Of a stretch of DNA of 64,000 bases, positions 45,982 through 54,863 are shown piece by piece (the stretch's first letter is position 1; each line of letters begins with the position of its first letter). Where the stretch lies: NCBI RefSeq assembly GCF_003428335.1, contig NZ_CP031704.1:4786071-4850070 (forward strand). Reading direction: 5' to 3'. This DNA comes from Solimonas sp. K1W22B-7. Its GTDB lineage: Bacteria > Pseudomonadota > Gammaproteobacteria > Nevskiales > Nevskiaceae. Under the pieces are notes generated by a model. The model worked only from the letters and a program-made list of their open reading frames with translations, was not told where the DNA came from and searched no databases. Position numbers and translations under genes: made by a program.

Positions 45982-47007
45982 TTACCGCAGGCCCCGCAAC
46001 CGCAGGCTGCGCCATTTTCCCGGCGGCAGGCCGGTCCAGCGCTTGAACGCGCGGGTGAAGCTGGCGACCTCGTCGTAGCCGAGGCGATGCGCCACGTCCT
46101 CGACGCTAAGCTGCGGCACCAGCAGCAGTTCCTCAGCCAGCGATTGCCGCAGCTCGTCGGCCAGGGCGCGGAATGACACCCCCTCGGCCTGCAGACTGCG
46201 GCGCAGACTGCGCGGCTGGATCTGCAACTCCGCGGACGCCGCCGCCATGTCGGCCACGGCCATGCCAGGCTGGCGCCGCAGGAACTGCCGGACCCTGCCG
46301 GCGGTGCCTGTCCCTGCCTTCCTGCGCTCCAGCAGCACCTGCAATTGCTGTTCGCAGCGGCGCAGCATCACTGCGTCCGCCTGTGGAATGGGCGATTCCA
46401 TGACCGCCCGGTCGAACACGATCTGCTGCTGCGGGGCTGAGAACTCCGGAACCAATCCCAGGTACCGGGCATAGTCCGCCGCGTATGCCGGCGCCGGGTA
46501 TGCCAGCGCGATATGCCGCATCGGGAGCGTGGACGAGAACATTTCTCGCCCGATGTTGGTCAGGCCGACAAGATCGCGTTCGATCACGAAGCGCCGCAGC
46601 GGCACCGGAACGTGTCCGTCTTCCAGCCAGATCCGCGCATCGCCGCCGACGATGTCCAGGCGCGTTGCGGTGAGGGAGAACGACAGCGCCCCATATCGCA
46701 TCGCCAGCCGCGTCGCGTCACCGACGGTCTGGCAACTACAGAGAGCGAAGGCCATCAGGCCATAGGCCGACATGTGAAAGCGCTGCCCCATTCTCAGGCC
46801 CAACGCCGGCACATGGTCGAGGTGACGCACGATATTGGCGATGACGGCAATCTCCGCATGGCCGGAGAACTCGGCTTCGGCTTCGCTCAGCCTGCGCTCA
46901 TCCACACCGCTGCCTTCCAGGCAACGCGCCAGCGGCAAGCCCAGTTCGGATGCCAGCTGCACCATCTGCACCAGGTTGTAGGCGCTGCGCGGGCGCTGCA
47001 AGTCCAT
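45982..47007 (-). CDS. AraC-family transcriptional regulator (module 2)
   Basis: This 341-residue AraC-type regulator has an N-terminal sensing region and a C-terminal double helix-turn-helix; the second helix region VEDVAHRLGYDEVASFTRAFKRWTG is canonical. It resembles the regulator at 11371-12387 in length and layout, with much sequence divergence. It lies 47 bp behind the esterase in the monooxygenase-acyl-CoA dehydrogenase-esterase unit, so it is probably co-transcribed from operator D (51411-51448). That makes it the leading candidate for binding the five GGCC-type operators, with positive autoregulation (inference). Confidence 0.92.
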   Translation of the reverse strand: MDLQRPRSAYNLVQMVQLASELGLPLARCLEGSGVDERRLSEAEAEFSGHAEIAVIANIVRHLDHVPALGLRMGQRFHMSAYGLMAFALCSCQTVGDATRLAMRYGALSFSLTATRLDIVGGDARIWLEDGHVPVPLRRFVIERDLVGLTNIGREMFSSTLPMRHIALAYPAPAYAADYARYLGLVPEFSAPQQQIVFDRAVMESPIPQADAVMLRRCEQQLQVLLERRKAGTGTAGRVRQFLRRQPGMAVADMAAASAELQIQPRSLRRSLQAEGVSFRALADELRQSLAEELLLVPQLSVEDVAHRLGYDEVASFTRAFKRWTGLPPGKWRSLRLRGLR

Positions 47008-47054
47008 GTCGCGCCTGGACGGTCTTCAGGGGGTACCGCAGCGGTAATTCACTA

Positions 47055-48623
47055 TCACTCCTTGCAGCCGCCACGGATGTCCTCGCAGCGCTGCCGCCTT
47101 CCGGAGCGATCAGGGAAATCCCGCGCTGAACGGTAGCGGAAGCTCAGCTTGTCCGCGCCCTGCGGGCCGCCATCATCGAGCAGCCGTGCATCGGCGTCCG
47201 CGTAGCCGGGTTCGCCCGGCTGCTTGAGCCAGCGGTCGAACCAGGCCAGCGTGTAGTGCACGATCGCGGGCTGCGCATAACCGCCACGGCAAGCCCCGGT
47301 GGTAGTGTCCGGGCACCAGGACGTCGCAGTCATCGCCGGAATCGGCGAGTAGTCCTCATGCGTCGTGCCCTGGAAACCCAGGCTGTAGACCGGCACGCCA
47401 TCCGTCTGCCACAACTTGTAAGGACCCTTGTGACCCTCCGCATCCGGCGGCAGTACGTAGGGCGTGTCCCAGACGAGCGCGTAGTCGGCATTGAAACTCA
47501 TCGCCGGAACACGCGGTCCGAACTTCGGCAGATTGCCCTGCGTGATGACCGCTTGCACCAGCAGCCCGCAAAGTCCGGGGGGCACCGGCAGTGAATTGGT
47601 ACACGGCGCCAGACCGGTTGCATCTGGTGCAATCAGGCTGTCCCAGGCCACGCCGACCTTGACCGGATTGCTCGCATCGAGCTTGCCCGGCCAGGGATCG
47701 GCGCCAGGCGCGCCATAACCTTGCACCACCGAAACGGCGACCGCACCTGCCGAGTGGCCGGCGATACCGAGCCGTTCACGATCGATGCGGTTCCACACCG
47801 GATTGAAAGGCGCCACGGTTGTTGGGTAGGTACCTGCGCAGGTCTGATTGTGTGGGTAAAGCTGCTGCGGCGTGGAATGAAAGAAATCGATCGCGTCCAC
47901 CATCTCGTCCCAGAACACCTTTAGGTTGGCATTGGTGCCGAGTTGCCCGCTGGGCGACAGGAAATCCGAGCGGCCCTGCCCACGCGGGTCGAAGGTCATC
48001 ACCGCGTAGCCTCCGCGCACCAGCGCCTGCGACGCCCACCAGTAGGCGGTCTCCGACGCGCCGAGGGAGCCATTGGCAATCACTACATGAGGCAGCGAAG
48101 CCGGCGCAGGAGAATTCCTGGGCGCCCACACGCGCCCCGACAGACGCGTGCAGTCACGGTCGTAGAACACTACAGGGATGACGTCGGCTTCGTTTCTGTA
48201 GAAGGCATCGCCGTCCGGGCCGACCGCCTGCGGATAGCGGAAGGGATCGCCGGTGCACACCGCCGCGAACGGCGCGCAGTAAGGCAGCACCGGCAGATTG
48301 CCGGAGGGTAGCCCCAGCCAGCTCGGATCGTCCGCGGCACGCGCCAGCAGCTCGGCCGTGTTGGTCAGGTTCTGCGCCAGCAGGCGCTGCGCGAAGACCG
48401 GATTCAGCGCCTCCGTGGGCGCCTCCAGCTGCTTGGCGAAGTTGGCGATTTCGCACTGCTCCCAGCGCAGGGACGGAAACGGCGCGAGATCGCAGCTGCG
48501 GTCCCAGGCGACCTCGCCTCCCCCTTCGTCCGGCGAGCTGCCCGAACCGCCGACCGGATCCGAGGAGCCACAGCCAGAAAGGCAAAGCGTTGCCAGCATG
48601 AGCCGCAACATTCTTCCGAACAT
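47055..48623 (-). CDS. Exported esterase/lipase lipoprotein, intact (module 2)
   Basis: This 522-residue alpha/beta-hydrolase starts with a lipoprotein leader (MLRLMLATLCLSGC-G; Cys is the lipidation site), so it is probably membrane-anchored in the periplasm or at the surface. The nucleophile elbow is GIAGHSAGAVA, DPRGQGRSDF lies before it, and the likely catalytic His is in GTTHEDYSP. Start 48623 follows GGGGGAGAGAGAC; a start at 48638 lies in that ribosome-binding site. The stop is at 47055. It is the intact paralogue of the IS30-split esterase at 7083-9679. It follows the acyl-CoA dehydrogenase by 53 bp in the monooxygenase operon, consistent with cleavage of Baeyer-Villiger esters. Confidence 0.92.
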   Translation of the reverse strand: MFGRMLRLMLATLCLSGCGSSDPVGGSGSSPDEGGGEVAWDRSCDLAPFPSLRWEQCEIANFAKQLEAPTEALNPVFAQRLLAQNLTNTAELLARAADDPSWLGLPSGNLPVLPYCAPFAAVCTGDPFRYPQAVGPDGDAFYRNEADVIPVVFYDRDCTRLSGRVWAPRNSPAPASLPHVVIANGSLGASETAYWWASQALVRGGYAVMTFDPRGQGRSDFLSPSGQLGTNANLKVFWDEMVDAIDFFHSTPQQLYPHNQTCAGTYPTTVAPFNPVWNRIDRERLGIAGHSAGAVAVSVVQGYGAPGADPWPGKLDASNPVKVGVAWDSLIAPDATGLAPCTNSLPVPPGLCGLLVQAVITQGNLPKFGPRVPAMSFNADYALVWDTPYVLPPDAEGHKGPYKLWQTDGVPVYSLGFQGTTHEDYSPIPAMTATSWCPDTTTGACRGGYAQPAIVHYTLAWFDRWLKQPGEPGYADADARLLDDGGPQGADKLSFRYRSARDFPDRSGRRQRCEDIRGGCKE

Positions 48624-49816
48624 GTCTCTCTCCCCCATGTTTTTCGCATCGCTCGAACCGGCTCGCGGCCGGGCGATCAGTCCAGCGTGGCGCGTGCGAT
48701 GATTTCCTTCATGATCTCCGAGGTTCCGGCCAGGATGCGATGCACGCGCTCGTCCTGGTACAGCCGGCAGATCGGGTACTCCTCCATGTAGCCGGCGCCG
48801 CCGTGCAGCTGAACGCCCTCGTCGACCATGCGACCGTTCACCTCGCTGGTGTAGAGCTTGGCGCGCGCGGCATCCTCAGGGGTGAGCCTGCCCTCGTTGT
48901 GCATTTCCACGCAGCGGTCGACGAAGCATTGCGCGATCTCGATCTCCGTATCCAGTGCGGCAAGCTTGAAGCGCGTGTTCTGGAACTTGCTGAGCGGCTG
49001 ACCGAAGACCTTGCGCTGCCGCACGAAGTCCCGGGTGACCTCCATCGCCACCCGCGCGTAGGAGATGTTGCCGACCGCCGCGGTCAGGCGTTCCTCGGAC
49101 AGGGACTGCATCAGGTGGTGGAAGCCCTTGTTGACCTGTCCGAGAATATTGGCCTTGGGCACGTGGACGTCGCGGAAGAACAGCTCGGCGGTGTCCTGCG
49201 ACTTCATGCCCATCTTCTTCAGCATGCGGCCGCGCTCGAAGCCCTCCATGCCGGGCTCGACGATGAACAGGGTCAGATCGTGCACGCGGTCCGGATTGGT
49301 CTTGGCGGCAACGATGATGATGTCGGCATTGATGCCGTTGGAGATGTAGGTCTTGGCGCCGTTGAGCAGCCAGTGATCGTCCTTCTCCACCGCCCGCGTC
49401 TTCATGCCGGCCAGGTCCGAACCGGTATCCGGCTCGGTCATGCAGATCGCGATGATCTTCTCGCCGCTGATCATGCCCGGCAGCAGGCGCTGCTTGAGCT
49501 CTTCGCTGCCGAAGTTGTTGATGTAGGGGCCGACGATGCGGCTGTGCAAGGAGATGAGATAGCCGGAATCGCCGTGGAAGGCGTTTTCCTCGACCAGGAT
49601 CTGCTCGTAGCGGTAGTCAGGGATGCCCTGTCCACCGTATTTCTCGTCGGCCCACATGCAGAGCAGGCCCGCGTCACCGGCCTTGCGGTAAGCCTGGCGG
49701 TCGATGATGCCGGCTTCGCGCCAGCGCTCATTGTGCGGGCGGATTTCCTTCTGGAAGAACCTGCGCGCGGCATCGCGGAACATTTCCAGTTCGGGTTCCA
49801 TGGGTTTGCGGTTCAT
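48593..49816. repeat. Source copy of duplicated block (partner 4034-5257)
   Basis: This 1,224-bp segment is nearly identical to 4034-5257. Here it lies in an intact operon, joining the full esterase to the acyl-CoA dehydrogenase and monooxygenase genes, so this is the probable donor copy. Confidence 0.85.
48677..49816 (-). CDS. Acyl-CoA dehydrogenase (copy 2)
   Basis: This 379-residue acyl-CoA dehydrogenase is nearly identical to the protein at 4118-5257; differences are M6, R19, K22 and P66 here. The same FAD and substrate blocks are present (EPDTGSDLAGMKT, GGAGYMEEYPICRLYQDERVHRILAGTSEIM). The start is 49816 (MNRKPMEPE); a longer frame reaching 50080 would run into the monooxygenase gene and is spurious. 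It lies 13 bp after the monooxygenase stop and 53 bp before the esterase, so this locus keeps an operon order that was broken in module 1. Confidence 0.93.
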   Translation of the reverse strand: MNRKPMEPELEMFRDAARRFFQKEIRPHNERWREAGIIDRQAYRKAGDAGLLCMWADEKYGGQGIPDYRYEQILVEENAFHGDSGYLISLHSRIVGPYINNFGSEELKQRLLPGMISGEKIIAICMTEPDTGSDLAGMKTRAVEKDDHWLLNGAKTYISNGINADIIIVAAKTNPDRVHDLTLFIVEPGMEGFERGRMLKKMGMKSQDTAELFFRDVHVPKANILGQVNKGFHHLMQSLSEERLTAAVGNISYARVAMEVTRDFVRQRKVFGQPLSKFQNTRFKLAALDTEIEIAQCFVDRCVEMHNEGRLTPEDAARAKLYTSEVNGRMVDEGVQLHGGAGYMEEYPICRLYQDERVHRILAGTSEIMKEIIARATLD

Positions 49817-49829
49817 GATCAGCAATACT

Positions 49830-51356
49830 TCACGAGACCAGGTCTTCGACCACCATCGACGCCAGCACCTCGTCCCGGACGACGGGACCCGACATTTCGT
49901 AGTTGGCGAGGTCGGGCCGCTGCGTGCGCCGCGCAAACTCGCGCTGCGATCCGACCCAGTTGTTGGTGTTGAGACCCTCGGCGTTCTGGTACCAGCTCTT
50001 GCAGCCGCCTTCGTAGGTGCTCCGGGCACTGCGGGCACGAATCTCCTGCATGTGCCGCTGCACCGCTGCGGGGCGCACATCGATGGTGCGGTAGCCGGTC
50101 GCCGCCTGCGCCTGGATCAGCTGCACGACGTAGCGCTGCTGCTGCTCCAGCATGTAGATGATGGAGCCCGAGCCGAGGCTGGTATTGGGCCCGTAGAGCA
50201 CGAACAGATTGGGGAAGCCCGGCGCCGACATGCCGAGGAAGGACTCCGCTCCCTGCTTCCACTGGCTGGCGAGTTCCCGGCCTTCCAGCCCATGAATCTG
50301 CATCGGCGCGAGGAAGTCCGAGGCGGCGAAGCCAGTGCCCAGGATCAGCGCATCGACCTTGCGCAACTGGCCATCCGCCGTGCGTATCCCGGTCGCGGTG
50401 ATCTCGGTGATGGCGTCGGTCACGACCTCGACGTTCGGCCGGATCAGGGCCGGCAGCCAGTCATTGCTGAGCAAGGCGCGCTTGCAGCCGATGGGATAGT
50501 CCGGCGTGAGCTTCTTGCGCAGGACCGGATCACGCACCTGCCGATGGATGTGGCTCCTGGCGAACCCGGTGGCGATGGCCTCCGCCCACTTGTGGCCGCG
50601 GTAGGCAAAGCCCAGCGCTTCGGTAATGCCGAAGATGCGGGCACGGTCCAGGTCCAGCAGCCATTTCATGCGGTCCAGGAGCCGGCGCTCGAAATCTGAA
50701 AAGGCCCTCTCGACCTTCGGGATGACCCAGCCGGGCGTGCGCTGGTAGACGTGCAGGCGCTGTACCCGCCTGGCGATTTCCGGCACGAACTGCACCGCAC
50801 TGGCACCGGTGCCGATCACCGCCACGGTCTTGCCATTGAGATCGTAGCCATGATCCCACTCGGCGGAATGAAAAGCCTTGCCCTGGAAACGATCCAGCCC
50901 GGGAATCTTCGGAATCGCCGGGCGATTCAGCTGGCCCACCGCGGTGATCAGGAACTCCGTCTCATGCACCTCGCCACTGGCCAGGCTCAGGATCCAGCGC
51001 GCACGTGCCTCATCGAAGCGGGCGCCGGCCAACTCGCAGCCGAAGCGGATGTGGGGATACAGCCCATACTTGCGCGCGCAGTGGCGCTGATACTCATGAA
51101 TCTCCGCCTGTTTGGGGTAGCGCCAGGACCAGGGGTAGTGGCGCTCGAAGGAGAACGAATACAGATGCGAGGGCAAATCGCAACCGGAGCCAGGATAGGT
51201 ATTCTCGCGCCAGGTTCCCCCCACCTCCGCCGCCTTCTCGAACAGCGTGAAGGATTTGATGCCGGCCTGCTTCAGGTAGTAGGCCATGCCCAGGCCACCG
51301 AATCCGGTGCCGATGATCGCGACCTTGCTGAAGGAACTGGGCGGGTGGAGGGACAT
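49830..51356 (-). CDS. Baeyer-Villiger-type flavin monooxygenase (module 2)
   Basis: This 508-residue flavoprotein monooxygenase has FAD motif IIGTGFGGLG (15-23), the Baeyer-Villiger fingerprint FQGKAFHSAEW (157-167) and the NADPH motif IGTGASAVQ. The C-terminal region includes the segment that also occurs as a 140-bp fragment at 5313-5452. The start at 51356 is supported by family length. It heads the minus-strand operon monooxygenase, acyl-CoA dehydrogenase, esterase, AraC. Operator D lies 54-92 bp upstream. It probably oxidises a ketone intermediate; it is only distantly related to the module 1 monooxygenase of equal length. Confidence 0.92.
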   Translation of the reverse strand: MSLHPPSSFSKVAIIGTGFGGLGMAYYLKQAGIKSFTLFEKAAEVGGTWRENTYPGSGCDLPSHLYSFSFERHYPWSWRYPKQAEIHEYQRHCARKYGLYPHIRFGCELAGARFDEARARWILSLASGEVHETEFLITAVGQLNRPAIPKIPGLDRFQGKAFHSAEWDHGYDLNGKTVAVIGTGASAVQFVPEIARRVQRLHVYQRTPGWVIPKVERAFSDFERRLLDRMKWLLDLDRARIFGITEALGFAYRGHKWAEAIATGFARSHIHRQVRDPVLRKKLTPDYPIGCKRALLSNDWLPALIRPNVEVVTDAITEITATGIRTADGQLRKVDALILGTGFAASDFLAPMQIHGLEGRELASQWKQGAESFLGMSAPGFPNLFVLYGPNTSLGSGSIIYMLEQQQRYVVQLIQAQAATGYRTIDVRPAAVQRHMQEIRARSARSTYEGGCKSWYQNAEGLNTNNWVGSQREFARRTQRPDLANYEMSGPVVRDEVLASMVVEDLVS

Positions 51357-51410
51357 GGCAATCTCGTGTGCGGTAAGTGCACACAGGATGTCGAAGCCCC
51401 TGCGGAAACA

Positions 51411-51448
51411 GCATGACCAACAAGGCCGACGGCCTGATCATTCCGGCC
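51411..51448 (-). promoter_or_regulatory. GGCC-type tandem operator D
   Basis: In gene sense: GGCC-N6-ATCAGG then GGCC-N6-GTCATGC, with GGCC boxes 21 bp apart (51445-51448 and 51424-51427). It ends 54 bp upstream of the monooxygenase ATG at 51356. Confidence 0.75.
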
Positions 51449-51553
51449 AAGCCGCCTGGCTACCATCCAGAAGTGCTCTTGTCGTGAACGCCCGGTAGTA
51501 CTGACGTCGCAGCAACGCTGCGGCATCGCGATGCCGCAGTGGGCGGTGCCAGG

Positions 51554-51576
51554 TGAGAGATTTTTTCAATCTCTCA
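51554..51576. terminator. Perfect hairpin with T-rich loop side
   Basis: TGAGAGATT and AATCTCTCA form a 9-bp perfect stem with a 5-base loop. It lies in non-coding DNA and has no T run after it, so its role (terminator or structured RNA) is open. Confidence 0.4.
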
Positions 51577-51947
51577 ACGAAGGACGTCGGGTGGTCGGCG
51601 ATCGACATGGCAGTACAAGGCGGGTGGATGGCGAAGCCTTGGGCGCAAGACGGATGCCAACTGACAAGTCATTGAAAAGAATGAAAAGCGCTGCGGGTCA
51701 TGGTTGAGGCGCGGGACAAAATGTCGCGCCGGCGGGACAGTTGGCGAGAGGCCGCGCGAGTCGTCACGGGGGAGGGTCGGCCGAAGGGCCATCGCCTTCG
51801 GCCGGCCGCGGGAAGTCATCCATCCGGGCAGGACTCCGGCGTTCTCAAGGCCGGTATCCCCAGTCCATCCGGACATACGCCCATGACCGTGGGAGCGGTA
51901 TCTCCCGGGGGCTCCTGTCTCATCGGGTTGCCGCTCTCGACAATTTA

Positions 51948-51969
51948 ACATGTTGGATGTACAACATGT
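51948..51969. promoter_or_regulatory. TetR-type palindromic operator 1
   Basis: A perfect inverted repeat, ACATGTTG-GATGTA-CAACATGT, lies 62 bp before the truncated TetR start at 52032. Its core is shared with the palindrome at 55629-55646, which is placed between the TetR at 54864-55538 and its divergent operon. Confidence 0.75.
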
Positions 51970-52031
51970 AACTGTCGATAACGATGACGATTCCGGTTCT
52001 GTGTTTCGGTGACCCGTCCGCGAGGTGGCAG

Positions 52032-52382
52032 ATGAGGAAACAACCCAAGCAGCTGCGTTCAAGATTCACGGTGGACGCCTTGATCGAGGCGACCGCGCGA
52101 TCGATCGCCGAACGTGGCCTGGTCAACACCACCACCAATCATGTGGCCGAGCGCGCCGGCGTCAGCATCGGCTCCCTGTACCAGTATTTCGATGGCATGG
52201 AGTCGCTGGTGCAGGCCCTGCTCGCCAAGGCCAGCAGCGACATTGCCGCGTTCAGCGTCCATGACCCCCGGTCCTTGGCCGGCGCCGGCGGCGCCATCGC
52301 GGATCATGGCGGCGGTGAAGGATCGTCGTTCAGCGCTGCAGCATTGCCCGCCATGGGGGCGAACGCGGATATCCGCGAGTAG
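52032..52382 (+). pseudogene. Truncated TetR-family regulator (DNA-binding part only)
   Basis: This frame encodes 116 residues: a normal TetR helix-turn-helix (DALIEATARSIAERGLVNTTTNHVAERAGVSIGSLYQYF), then low-complexity sequence rich in Gly and Ala and an early stop. TetR proteins are usually 190-210 residues, so the ligand-binding domain is missing. The start at 52032 has AGGTGG upstream. It resembles the N-terminal part of the TetR at 63365-64000. Either the gene has decayed by frameshift or deletion, or it encodes a small DNA-binding remnant. The perfect palindrome upstream would be a natural self-operator. Confidence 0.75.
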
Positions 52383-52415
52383 CGGCGCGCCGCTCATCGG
52401 CGGCCGCCCCCTGCT

Positions 52416-52455
52416 CCCGCCGCGCCGTTCTGGCGCTGCGCCTCGGCGCGGCGGG
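52416..52455. terminator. GC-rich hairpin between convergent genes
   Basis: A perfect 12-bp stem (CCCGCCGCGCCG / CGGCGCGGCGGG) with a 16-nt loop lies between the ends of the truncated TetR and the CrtC-like gene. No T run is present. It may act as a two-way terminator. Confidence 0.55.
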
Positions 52456-52477
52456 ACAAGATCGAGTCCTGCGCCGC

Positions 52478-53473
52478 TCAGCTTCCGGCGTAGGCGTAGG
52501 TCCGGAAGTGCTCGATCAGTGCGGCCGATCCCGGCGTGCCGGTCTTTCCGATGGACTCGGTGAACTCGAAGAGGAAGCCGAGGACCTTGTGCGGGCTGGT
52601 GACGGTGTAGGTCTGCACCGGCAGGCTGCTGCCCGTCGTGCAGCGCGTGACGACCTTGCGGGGATACTCGAAGTCGTCGATGACGGCCCAGTCCGAGAGT
52701 TCGAGCGCGTTGGCCGCGAGCGTCGACTGCGAGCGACAGTAGCGGGTACCCAGCGCCGGATCGACATCGACGATGGTGCCGTGCCAGTGGCCCTGGCCGT
52801 CGATCACGCCGCCCATGACCTTGGCCCCGCCATTGGGCTCGTGCGAGCCGGCCCACTCCCAGCCGGCGTAGTTCTGGTTGCTCAGGTCGAAGTTGCCCCA
52901 GTTGTGGTCATGGTAGCCACGCCAGCCGTTCACACTGATCGGGCCGGGAGCATTCGCGGGCCAGAACCAGCCGCTGGTGACGCTGGTGGCAACCGGGTTG
53001 GTCCAACTCATGGTCTGCCCCTCGTAGTTCAGCGGCCCGCTGGTCACGCCGCGCCTGGGGTTCTTCAGCCAGATGTCGGCCGTTACGCCGTTGGCGGCAT
53101 AGTTGAGGTGCCACTGGTTGCTGCTCGCATGGTAGACCAGGCATCCGGCGGTGCTGCAGACCGACGGGGCGCCGGTAAACGTGAACGATGAATTGGGGCC
53201 GATGAGATGGCTCTTGTTGCCGAACTTGTCGTAGAAGAATGACGAGGTCGTGTGGATCGGCGCGGAGTTGAAAGTGACGATGAAGGTCTCCTTCGTCGTC
53301 GGGTTGACGATGTTGACGTACCACCACTCCGTATACGAGCCGGGATGCACGACATCGTCGGCGGGTACCGCCTCACGGATGCTGAAGGTGTCCGGAGGCG
53401 GGGACTGCGAGAGTGCGAGCGTGGTCAGGCCAGCCAGGCCAATGCCCAGGGCAACAAGCAAACGGTGCCGCAT
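52478..53473 (-). CDS. Exported CrtC/AttH-like (lipocalin-type) protein 1
   Basis: This 331-residue protein has a signal peptide (RLLVALGIGLAGLTTLALS) and then a CrtC/AttH-like fold. The motif GSYTEWWYVNIV matches the EWWY signature and HDHNWGNFDL the second motif of this family. CrtC hydrates carotenoids and AttH-like relatives are lipocalin-type. The start at 53473 agrees with the signal peptide; a frame start at 53560 adds unrelated residues. A similar but diverged protein is encoded 145 bp upstream (53619-54662). Both may bind or modify a terpenoid or lipid in the periplasm (inference). Confidence 0.8.
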   Translation of the reverse strand: MRHRLLVALGIGLAGLTTLALSQSPPPDTFSIREAVPADDVVHPGSYTEWWYVNIVNPTTKETFIVTFNSAPIHTTSSFFYDKFGNKSHLIGPNSSFTFTGAPSVCSTAGCLVYHASSNQWHLNYAANGVTADIWLKNPRRGVTSGPLNYEGQTMSWTNPVATSVTSGWFWPANAPGPISVNGWRGYHDHNWGNFDLSNQNYAGWEWAGSHEPNGGAKVMGGVIDGQGHWHGTIVDVDPALGTRYCRSQSTLAANALELSDWAVIDDFEYPRKVVTRCTTGSSLPVQTYTVTSPHKVLGFLFEFTESIGKTGTPGSAALIEHFRTYAYAGS

Positions 53474-53553
53474 TACTATCTCCTTCGTGGGTCGTCGGGT
53501 ACTTGCCGCGTTGTGCCATCGGGCAGCGATGGCAGGGCGACGGCAGATGCGCG

Positions 53554-53596
53554 GACGCAAGGAAGGCCCCCGGCTTGCCGGGGACCTTCCTGCGTC
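53554..53596. terminator. Strong hairpin between the two CrtC-like genes
   Basis: A stem of about 19 paired bases (53554-53574 with 53577-53596, one bulge and one mismatch, TT loop) lies 23 bp past the stop of the upstream CrtC-like gene. It is not followed by a T run on the minus strand, so it may attenuate transcription or stabilise the 3' end. Confidence 0.6.
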
Positions 53597-53618
53597 ATTT
53601 CGCGTATGGCGCCGCCTG

Positions 53619-54662
53619 CTACGGCAGGCTGAGGTAAGGCTGGAAGTACGGATTCACCTCGGTGTAGCCGGCGCCGTTGACGGACTGGCCGCCGAGCGTT
53701 CCGGTGACCGTGGAGTCGCCTTCCCAGTAGGTGCGGTGACCGAACTTGAACAGCTCCTGCGCCTTCTGCACCGGCGTGACCGTCATAGAGCCGCCCGGCA
53801 CGTTGACGCGCCATTTGTTCGGATAGGTGATGAGGGACTTCGGGCTGGTCCAGTAGTCGAGAATGTCGAGGCTCATCTGGCTGGCCGGAATCGGAGTCGC
53901 CACGCCGTTGACCACCTTCGTGCCGACCTTCTGCACGATGCTGCCGAAGGCATCCTGGATGTAGTACAGCATGTACTGCACGTTGTTGGAGAGCTGGATG
54001 GAGAACCAGTTCCAGCCGGCCGGCGCCAGGATGTTGAAGTCGCCCCATTGGCGGTCCTGCCAGGAGGTGCCGGTGACAGCGATCGGCACGCCGTTGTCGA
54101 CGATCGTGCCGGTGGTATTCAGCGAGGTGTAGGAATAGTACGCCGAACTGCCGAAAGGCCCGTAGGGAATGATGCCGCTGTTGCCATGCAGTACCGGCGG
54201 CAGTGACGCCTGCAGGTTCAGGCTGGCACTGTATTTCTGGTCCGACATGACGGCGTTCAGCGCGTAGGTGCCGGAGGTACCGGAAGCCGTCCAGCCGGCC
54301 ACCTCGAGATCGAAACGATTGCTCGAGTTGGGGATCGCCGCCGATTTGATGCGGTGTTCGGCGACATGCTTTCCGGTCCGGTGATCGGTGATGGCAAAGT
54401 GCGCCGAGTAGGTCGCCATCAGCGGCGGCACTGCATCGACCTGGAAGACGGTGACCTCGTAACCGTACTTGCGGGTCTGGCCGGAGGGATCCACGCCGCT
54501 CAGGTGCCCCACGAAATACCACCACTCCAGAAAATTGTGATGCGGCGCTTCGTCGTGCGGCAGTGCCACGGCGGTCAGCGGCGGCCCTGCCACGGCCGTG
54601 GTGGTCATTGCAGCCAGCATGCATGTCACGGCCAACAGGCCACTTCTCATCAGCTTGAACAT
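53619..54662 (-). CDS. Exported CrtC/AttH-like (lipocalin-type) protein 2
   Basis: This 347-residue protein has a signal peptide (LLAVTCMLAAMTTTAVA) followed by FLEWWYFVGHL, the EWWY signature of CrtC/AttH-like proteins. A second signature, TGTSWQDRQWGDF, lies at about residue 200. It is diverged from the protein at 52478-53473 but shares both motifs. It is the first of two minus-strand genes, with a hairpin between them. The reaction cannot be fixed; a hydratase-like or binding role on hydrophobic molecules is possible. Confidence 0.8.
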   Translation of the reverse strand: MFKLMRSGLLAVTCMLAAMTTTAVAGPPLTAVALPHDEAPHHNFLEWWYFVGHLSGVDPSGQTRKYGYEVTVFQVDAVPPLMATYSAHFAITDHRTGKHVAEHRIKSAAIPNSSNRFDLEVAGWTASGTSGTYALNAVMSDQKYSASLNLQASLPPVLHGNSGIIPYGPFGSSAYYSYTSLNTTGTIVDNGVPIAVTGTSWQDRQWGDFNILAPAGWNWFSIQLSNNVQYMLYYIQDAFGSIVQKVGTKVVNGVATPIPASQMSLDILDYWTSPKSLITYPNKWRVNVPGGSMTVTPVQKAQELFKFGHRTYWEGDSTVTGTLGGQSVNGAGYTEVNPYFQPYLSLP

Positions 54663-54863
54663 CGGCGTGCGCTCCTTGGTTTGTGTCTCGTCGTGATGGT
54701 GGCGAACCAGGGAGGGACGACGCGCCGTCCGCCTGATTGGCGCGGCGACACTAAGACGGCGGGAAGCGCAACAGCTACTCGCATTTTGTCGGCATGCCTC
54801 CGACGCGAGCGGCCCGCGCCGACGGCGCGGAGACTATCGAGGGGACTGGCTTTTGATCGAGTG

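Larger units (their letters stand above)
51357..52031. other. Long intergenic region between module 2 and the TetR region
   Basis: This 675-bp gap holds operator D (51411-51448), a small perfect hairpin (51554-51576) and a TetR-type palindrome (51948-51969). In between (about 51580-51940) I see no convincing gene on either strand. Confidence 0.65.

Noticed and set aside
48677-50080. A 467-residue version of acyl-CoA dehydrogenase copy 2
   Set aside because: The extra 88 residues lie inside the monooxygenase gene in another frame and are absent from the identical copy 1.
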